From JANOGU01 sp031406135 (GTDB lineage Bacteria > Pseudomonadota > Alphaproteobacteria > Rhodobacterales > Rhodobacteraceae): a DNA stretch of 10,854 nt. Where the stretch lies: assembly GCA_031406135.1 (NCBI GenBank), contig JANOGU010000309.1, forward strand, positions 1 through 10,854. The letters run 5' to 3'. A program made the translations under genes and the position numbers. The notes below the pieces were generated by a model that ran no database searches, was not told the DNA's origin, and saw only the letters and a list, made by a program, of their open reading frames with translations. Shown in pieces: positions 6,730 through 10,854 of the stretch. Positions within the stretch are counted from its first letter, which is position 1. Each line of letters opens with the position of its first letter.

Positions 6730-9597
6730 TTACCCGGGCGCCGGGGCGAAGGGAAGGGGCGGGCCGTCGCGTCTCTGGGGCTCCGCCGGTGTGAGCAGCG
6801 GGCGCAGGAAGGCCAGCGGGTGCGACCGCAGCGTCAGCCGCAGGGACACGTAGTCCTCCACCACCGCCTCGCCCTCGGACATCTGCGCGAAGACCACGGC
6901 GGGTTCCACGATCCCCTCGCCGTCGATGTCGCCGGCGAAGAGCGGCAGCTCCTGCCCCGGCGCCAGCGCGCGGGCCGCCCAGAGCGCATCGCGGCGCGAG
7001 AGGCCGAGCACGGCGAAGGCATCGGCCTCCGCGAGCCGCGTCAGCGTGGCGGGGGGAACCCCGGCGCGGCGCCAGACATCCTCGACCGCGCGGTAGCCGT
7101 TGCCCCGTGCGGCGGCGATCCACAGCGCCTCGTCCTCGGGCATCCCCTTGATCTGGCGGAACCCCAGGCGAAGCGCGAGCCCGCCCTGGCCACAGGGCTC
7201 CATCACGTTGTCCCAGTGGCTGGCGTTGATGCAGGGCGGCCGCACGGTCACCCCATGCTCGCGCGCGTCGCGCACGATCTGCGCCGGGGCGTAGAAGCCC
7301 ATCGGCTGCGCGTTCAGAAGCGCGCAGGCGAAGATGCCGGGGTGGTGGCGCTTGATCCAGGCGCTGGCGTAGACCAGCAAGGCGAAACTCGCGGCGTGGC
7401 TTTCGGGAAAACCGTAGCTGCCGAAGCCCTCGATCTGGGCGAAGCAGCGCTGCGCGAAATCGGCGTCGTGGCCGTTCGCGGCCATGCCCTGCAGGAAGCG
7501 GTCGCGGAATTCGCTGACCGAGCCGTGTTTCTTGAACGTGGCCAGCGACCGCCGCAGGCGGTCGGCCTCCTCCGGGCTGAACCCCGCCCCGACGATGGCG
7601 ATCTGCATCGCCTGTTCCTGGAACAGCGGCACCCCCAGCGTCTTGCCCAGCACCTGGCCCAGCGCGTCGTTGGGGAAGCTCACCGCCTCCTGACCGTTCC
7701 GGCGGCGCAGGAAGGGATGCACCATGTCGCCCTGGATCGGCCCGGGGCGGATGATGGCGACCTGGATGACCAGATCGTAGAACTTGCGCGGCCGCATCCG
7801 CGGCAGGAAGTTCATCTGCGCCCGGCTTTCCACCTGGAACACGCCCAAGGAGTCGGCCTTGCACAGCATGTCGTAGGTGCCGGCGTCCTCCGGCGGCAGG
7901 GTGGCGAGCGTGAACCGGGCGTGATGGTGCTTGTCCAGCAGGTCGAAAGCCTTGCGCAGGCAGGACAGCATGCCCAGGGCGAGGATATCGACCTTGAGGA
8001 TGCCGAGCGCGTCGATGTCGTCCTTGTCCCAGGGGATGGTGGTGCGGTCCTCCATCGTGGCGTTCTCCACCGGGCACAATTCGTCCAGCCGCCCCTCGGT
8101 GATGATGAAGCCGCCGACGTGCTGGCTGAGGTGCCGCGGGAAGCCCTGGATTTCGGCAATGAGGCCCAGCGTCAGCTTCAGCCGCGCGTCGGCGGGGTCG
8201 AGGCCGATCTCGGCCAGCCGCGCGTCGGTCATCTCGCCCCCGCCGCCCCAGCCCCAGATCTGCGACGACATGGCGGCCAGCGTGTCCTGGCTCAGGCCCA
8301 TGGCGCGCCCGACCTCGCGCACCGCGCGCTTGCCGCGGTAGTGGATCACGGTGGCGCAGAGCCCGGCGCGGTGGCGGCCGTATCTTTCGTAAATGTGCTG
8401 GATCACCTCCTCGCGCCGCTCGTGCTCGAAATCGACGTCGATGTCGGGCGGCTCGTTGCGCGCCTCGGAGACGAAGCGCTCGAACACCATGGTGCCGATC
8501 TCCGGGCTGACGGAGGTGACGCCCAGCGCGTAGCAGACGATGGAATTGGCGGCACTTCCCCGGCCCTGGCAGAGGATGCCGCGGTCGCGCGCAAAGGCCA
8601 CGATGTCATGGACGGTGAGGAAATAGGGCTCGTAGCGCAGCTTGGCGATCAGCGCGAGTTCATGCGCCATCTGCGCCCGGGCCTTGTCCGGCACCCCCTG
8701 CGGATAGCGCCAGTCGAGCCCCGCCTCGGCCAGCCGCGTCAGGCGCGCGGCGGCGGTCTCGCCCGGCGCGACCTCGGACGGGTATTCGTAGCGCAACTCG
8801 TCCAGCGAGAACGTCGCCCGCGCCGCCCACTCCCCGGCGCGGTGGACGGCCGCCTCGTGCCCGCGGAACAGTCGCAGCATCTCGGCCTCCGACCGCAGCC
8901 GCGCCTCGGCGTGCGGCAGCGCGTGATGGCCCAGGTCCTCGACCTTCACCCCGAGGCGGATCGCGGAGAGCACATCGGCGAGGCGGCGGCGCGACCCGTG
9001 GTGCAGCAGCGGCGCGGCGGCGGCGACCGTGGGCAGGCCCAGCCGCCCGGCAAGGCCGGCCAGCCGGTCGAAACGGGCGGCGTCCTGCCCGTCGTAGCGC
9101 GGCGCCATGAGCAGCGCGACATCCGTCTGGAAGCGGCGCGACAGCCGTTCCGCCTGCCTGAGCCACCCGCCCGCGCCGCGGGCCGCCCGTGCCCCCCGGC
9201 TTGCGGGAGGATGAAGGAGAAGCAGGCTCCCCTGGCCCCAAGCCAGCAGGTCCGCGGCCTCGAGCTGGCACTCTCCCTTCGGCGCTCTCCGGCGCCCCAG
9301 CGTCAACAGCCGGCAGAGCCGGCCCCAGGCGGCACGGTCGGTGGGGATCATCGTGGCGGTGAAGCCGTCCTTCAGCACGATCTTCGCCGCCGGGATCAGC
9401 CGCGGCGGACTGCCGCCGCGAAAGGCGATCTCGCGCCCCTCGACATGCGCCCGCACGATGCCTGCGACGCTGTTGACATCGGCGATGGCCAGCGCCGGCA
9501 GGCCAAGCTCCGCCGCCCGGCGCATCATCTCCTCCGGGTGGGAGGCGCCGGTCAGGAAGCTGAAGTTCGAGGTGGCGCAAAGCTCGGAGAAGGGCAT
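6730..9597 (-). CDS. dnaE2: Error-prone DNA polymerase DnaE2 (ImuC), C-terminally short
   Basis: Translesion C-family polymerase of the ImuA-ImuB-DnaE2 mutasome, used after DNA damage. 955 residues: N-terminal PHP domain (SNFSFLTGASHPEE at 10-23, ALAIADVNSVAGIVRAH at 35-51), palm with catalytic Asp387 and Asp389 in PPDIDVDF (383-390) and Asp537 in LKVDILALGML, finger blocks VIQVAIIRPGPIQG (610-623) and FGSYGFPESHAASFALLVY (725-743), then an HhH-type region at about 835-865 (YRAVEDVWRRAGV, FAVLGLSRRDALW). The protein matches the family up to EDYVSLRLTLRSHPLAFLRP (914-933), then gives a proline-rich tail and TAA. Full-length DnaE2 is usually 1,040-1,150 residues with a further OB-fold region, which appears missing. 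The start ATG gives MPFSELC, typical of Rhodobacterales; no Shine-Dalgarno precedes it. A LexA box lies 8 nt upstream. No imuA/imuB is adjacent. Confidence 0.93.
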   Translation of the reverse strand: MPFSELCATSNFSFLTGASHPEEMMRRAAELGLPALAIADVNSVAGIVRAHVEGREIAFRGGSPPRLIPAAKIVLKDGFTATMIPTDRAAWGRLCRLLTLGRRRAPKGECQLEAADLLAWGQGSLLLLHPPASRGARAARGAGGWLRQAERLSRRFQTDVALLMAPRYDGQDAARFDRLAGLAGRLGLPTVAAAAPLLHHGSRRRLADVLSAIRLGVKVEDLGHHALPHAEARLRSEAEMLRLFRGHEAAVHRAGEWAARATFSLDELRYEYPSEVAPGETAAARLTRLAEAGLDWRYPQGVPDKARAQMAHELALIAKLRYEPYFLTVHDIVAFARDRGILCQGRGSAANSIVCYALGVTSVSPEIGTMVFERFVSEARNEPPDIDVDFEHERREEVIQHIYERYGRHRAGLCATVIHYRGKRAVREVGRAMGLSQDTLAAMSSQIWGWGGGGEMTDARLAEIGLDPADARLKLTLGLIAEIQGFPRHLSQHVGGFIITEGRLDELCPVENATMEDRTTIPWDKDDIDALGILKVDILALGMLSCLRKAFDLLDKHHHARFTLATLPPEDAGTYDMLCKADSLGVFQVESRAQMNFLPRMRPRKFYDLVIQVAIIRPGPIQGDMVHPFLRRRNGQEAVSFPNDALGQVLGKTLGVPLFQEQAMQIAIVGAGFSPEEADRLRRSLATFKKHGSVSEFRDRFLQGMAANGHDADFAQRCFAQIEGFGSYGFPESHAASFALLVYASAWIKRHHPGIFACALLNAQPMGFYAPAQIVRDAREHGVTVRPPCINASHWDNVMEPCGQGGLALRLGFRQIKGMPEDEALWIAAARGNGYRAVEDVWRRAGVPPATLTRLAEADAFAVLGLSRRDALWAARALAPGQELPLFAGDIDGEGIVEPAVVFAQMSEGEAVVEDYVSLRLTLRSHPLAFLRPLLTPAEPQRRDGPPLPFAPAPG

Positions 9598-9605
9598 CGG
9601 ACCAT

Positions 9606-9620
9606 GAACACAACGGGAAC
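9606..9620. promoter_or_regulatory. LexA-binding SOS box of dnaE2
   Basis: GAACACAACGGGAAC on plus, i.e. GTTC-CCGTTGT-GTTC on the dnaE2 strand, is a perfect match to the alphaproteobacterial LexA operator GTTC-N7-GTTC. It ends 8 nt before the dnaE2 ATG and lies just downstream of a -10-like TATCAT, so bound LexA would cover the transcription start. dnaE2 is a classical SOS gene in this class. Confidence 0.9.
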
Positions 9621-9626
9621 ATGATA
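9621..9626 (-). promoter_or_regulatory. Putative -10 element of dnaE2
   Basis: TATCAT on the minus strand (five of six to TATAAT) abuts the LexA box. Transcription would begin inside the box, giving a leader of only about 15 nt and explaining the lack of a Shine-Dalgarno. The -35 region is poor (TTTCGC about 18 bp further upstream). Confidence 0.5.
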
Positions 9627-9687
9627 GCCGGAAACCGGGGTCCGGCGAAAGCGATTCGCGCGGCGGGCGGCGGGGCAAGGCCAGCGG

Positions 9688-9716
9688 TTGCCATCCGGAC
9701 CGCGCGCCGCTACCTC
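9688..9716 (+). promoter_or_regulatory. Putative yggT promoter
   Basis: TTGCCA (9688-9693, five of six to the -35 consensus) is followed after 17 bp by TACCTC (9711-9716), a weak -10. The expected start near 9723 leaves about 20 nt before the TTG start codon, with GGAGG in between. Pattern match only. Confidence 0.35.
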
Positions 9717-9732
9717 TGCGCGACCCTGTTGC

Positions 9733-9737
9733 GGAGG
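9733..9737 (+). promoter_or_regulatory. Ribosome-binding site deciding the yggT TTG start
   Basis: GGAGG lies 5 nt before TTG 9743. The frame has no ATG or GTG nearby, so this site fixes the TTG as the start. Confidence 0.65.
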
Positions 9738-9742
9738 CGCCC

Positions 9743-10018
9743 TTGGACTCGCTCGGCCAGATCCTGATGCTGATCCTGAACATCGCGCTCTGGATCGTGC
9801 TGATCCACGTGATCATGTCCTGGCTCATCAACTTCCAGGTCCTGAACCTGCGCCAGCCGCGGGTGGCGCAGATCTGGGCCACGCTGAACCGCCTGCTGGA
9901 GCCGGTCTATGGCCGAGTGCGCAGCGTCCTGCCGCGCACCCCGGGGATCGACTTCGCCCCGCTCATCGTGCTGATCGCGATCTATGCCCTGCAGATCGTC
10001 GTGGCCAACAACCTCTGA
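9743..10018 (+). CDS. YggT family integral membrane protein
   Basis: 91 residues, about the length of a single YggT repeat (many bacterial YggT proteins carry two). Two hydrophobic helices are plain: about residues 5-27 (ILMLILNIALWIVLIHVIMS) and 70-88 (FAPLIVLIAIYALQIVVAN). Between them is a basic, soluble loop with the family segment INFQVLN...LNRLLEPVYGRVRSVLP, which carries the hallmark Pro and Arg residues. The protein is expected in the inner membrane; family members have been linked to osmotic tolerance and envelope function, but the molecular role is not established. The start is TTG with GGAGG 5 nt upstream. The gene is divergent from dnaE2 and lies in the same frame as, and 90 bp before, the recQ start. 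A perfect 7-bp hairpin begins within its stop codon. Confidence 0.9.
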   Translation: MDSLGQILMLILNIALWIVLIHVIMSWLINFQVLNLRQPRVAQIWATLNRLLEPVYGRVRSVLPRTPGIDFAPLIVLIAIYALQIVVANNL

Positions 10019-10037
10019 CCTGACGCGCCATCAGGTC
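10017..10037 (+). terminator. Hairpin at the end of yggT, possible weak terminator or attenuator
   Basis: GACCTGA (10017-10023) and TCAGGTC (10031-10037) form a perfect 7-bp stem with a 7-nt loop. The stem starts in the yggT stop codon TGA (10016-10018). No T-run follows, so this is not a canonical intrinsic terminator. It may instead protect the 3' end or modulate readthrough into recQ. Confidence 0.35.
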
Positions 10038-10040
10038 GGC

Positions 10041-10055
10041 GTTCAGCCTTCGTTA
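10041..10055 (+). promoter_or_regulatory. LexA-box-like sequence upstream of recQ
   Basis: GTTC-AGCCTTC-GTTA matches GTTC-N7-GTTC at seven of eight specified bases. It lies 53 bp before the GTG start of recQ and is the only near match noticed besides the dnaE2 box. One mismatch in a conserved half-site usually weakens LexA binding strongly, so this is tentative. Confidence 0.25.
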
Positions 10056-10108
10056 ACCGCGAGGACCGCTCTCTGGACCATATCCTTGTCGCAGACGCGG
10101 GGCTGGCG

Positions 10109-10854
10109 GTGGCGGAGAACCTGCTGAAATCGGTCTTCGGTTTCCCCGGCTTCCGCCCCGGGCAGGCGGAGATCGTGGCCGCGGTCGCCGCCGGGCAGGA
10201 CACGCTGGCGATCATGCCCACCGGCGGCGGCAAGTCGCTGTGCTTCCAGTTGCCGGCGCTCAGCCGCGACGGGGTGACGCTGGTGATCTCGCCGCTGATC
10301 GCGCTGATGCGCGACCAGGTGCGGGCGCTGCAGGCCGCCGGCGTCGCGGCCGGGGCGCTGACTTCGGGCAATACGGAGGCGGAGACGGAGGAGGTCTTCG
10401 CGGCATTGGAGGCGGGCCGGCTGAAGCTGCTTTACCTGGCGCCGGAGCGGCTGGCCGCCGCCGCCACGCTGCCGCTGCTGCGCCGGATCGGCGTCACGGC
10501 GATGGCCGTGGACGAGGCGCATTGCGTCAGCCAATGGGGCCACGACTTCCGCCCCGACTACCTGCGGATCGGGGCGCTGCGCCAGGCGCTGGACGTGCCG
10601 CTCGCGGCCTTCACCGCCACCGCCGATGCCGAGACCCGGGCAGAGATCGTGGAGCGGCTGTTCGGCGGGACGGAACCCGCGACCTTCCTGCGCGGCTTCG
10701 ACCGGCCGAACCTGCATCTCGCCTTCGCCGTGAAGGACGCGCCCCGCGACCAGATCCGGGCCTTCGCCGCGGCGCGCAGGGGCCGGTCGGGCATCGTCTA
10801 TTGCGGCACGCGGGCCAAGACCGGGACGCTGGCCGCGGCGCTGACCGCCGCGGG
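10109..10854 (+). CDS. recQ: ATP-dependent DNA helicase RecQ, N-terminal part (cut by right window edge)
   Basis: A 3'-5' superfamily 2 DNA helicase acting in recombination and repair of stalled forks; 248 complete codons, about 40% of the usual 600 or so. Motifs in order: motif 0 FGFPGFRPGQ (10-19), Walker A TGGGKS (38-43), Ia LVISPLIALMRDQV (58-71), YLAPERL (109-115), DEAH box with the RecQ-specific aromatic-rich loop DEAHCVSQWGHDFRPDY (135-151), motif III AFTATAD (167-173), and the start of RecA lobe 2 (GFDRPNLHLAF, GIVYCGTRAKT). GTG 10109 is the only ATG/GTG/TTG in frame between the yggT stop and motif 0. A CTG at 10073 with GAGGA 7 nt upstream is an alternative start adding 12 residues. 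The zinc-binding, winged-helix and HRDC domains lie outside the window. It may share a transcript with yggT. Confidence 0.93.
   Translation, partial: MAENLLKSVFGFPGFRPGQAEIVAAVAAGQDTLAIMPTGGGKSLCFQLPALSRDGVTLVISPLIALMRDQVRALQAAGVAAGALTSGNTEAETEEVFAALEAGRLKLLYLAPERLAAAATLPLLRRIGVTAMAVDEAHCVSQWGHDFRPDYLRIGALRQALDVPLAAFTATADAETRAEIVERLFGGTEPATFLRGFDRPNLHLAFAVKDAPRDQIRAFAAARRGRSGIVYCGTRAKTGTLAAALTAA

Noticed and set aside
5434..9624. A 1,396-codon open frame on the plus strand opposite dnaE2 and the aminotransferase
   Set aside because: It is antisense to genes with full family motifs, its translation is Arg/Gly/His/Gln-rich without recognisable domains, and high-GC codon bias produces such frames routinely.
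1..10854. CRISPR arrays, insertion sequences, tRNA or rRNA genes, prophage or toxin-antitoxin genes
   Set aside because: No spaced direct repeats, transposase motifs, cloverleaf-like or rRNA sequences were recognised; nearly all bases are explained by housekeeping-type genes.

Overview
The window is high-GC DNA (about 70% by eye) with strong G/C third-position bias. That bias leaves very long meaningless open frames opposite the real genes. Gene content points to an alphaproteobacterium, most likely Rhodobacterales (Rhodobacteraceae). The signs are a TTG-started Smc with family-typical N-terminus, a GTTC-N7-GTTC LexA box in front of dnaE2, GANTC (CcrM-type) sites, a YggT protein next to recQ, and a TIGR03862-like flavoprotein. 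The genus cannot be fixed from the sequence alone. It looks chromosomal; I see no insertion sequence, phage gene, tRNA, rRNA or CRISPR.

Layout. (1) 1-2043, minus: N-terminal 681 codons of the condensin subunit Smc, running off the left edge. (2) 2044-2338: a divergent intergenic region of about 295 bp. It holds a putative smc promoter, a perfect DnaA-box consensus, three GANTC sites, a GTTAAC palindrome, and three 11-bp tandem repeats with two inverted outlying copies of their GCCCGAC core. (3) 2339-2800, plus: a GNAT acetyltransferase, probably on a leaderless mRNA. (4) 9597 down to 2778, minus: dnaE2, a class-III-fold aminotransferase, a glutamine-synthetase-family ligase and a TIGR03862/HI0933-like flavoprotein, all head to tail. 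The last three are linked by 4-bp ATGA stop/start overlaps, and the aminotransferase starts only 24 bp after the dnaE2 stop. (5) 9598-9742: a divergent control region with a perfect LexA box almost touching the dnaE2 start codon. (6) 9743-10018, plus: YggT. (7) 10109 to the right edge, plus: N-terminal 248 residues of RecQ.

How it fits together. Three genes serve genome maintenance (smc, dnaE2, recQ), two of them with SOS-box or near-SOS-box sequences upstream. Between them sits a three-gene cluster that probably handles an amine or amino acid through gamma-glutamylation and/or transamination; its substrate is unknown. The most striking feature is DnaE2. Its catalytic aspartates are present, but the protein stops at 955 residues, just before the C-terminal OB-fold region expected in the family, and the aminotransferase gene follows at once. 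This looks like a deletion junction, and it may have placed the metabolic genes downstream of an SOS promoter. No clearly new multi-gene system is visible; the smc upstream region and the dnaE2/aminotransferase junction deserve the closest look.
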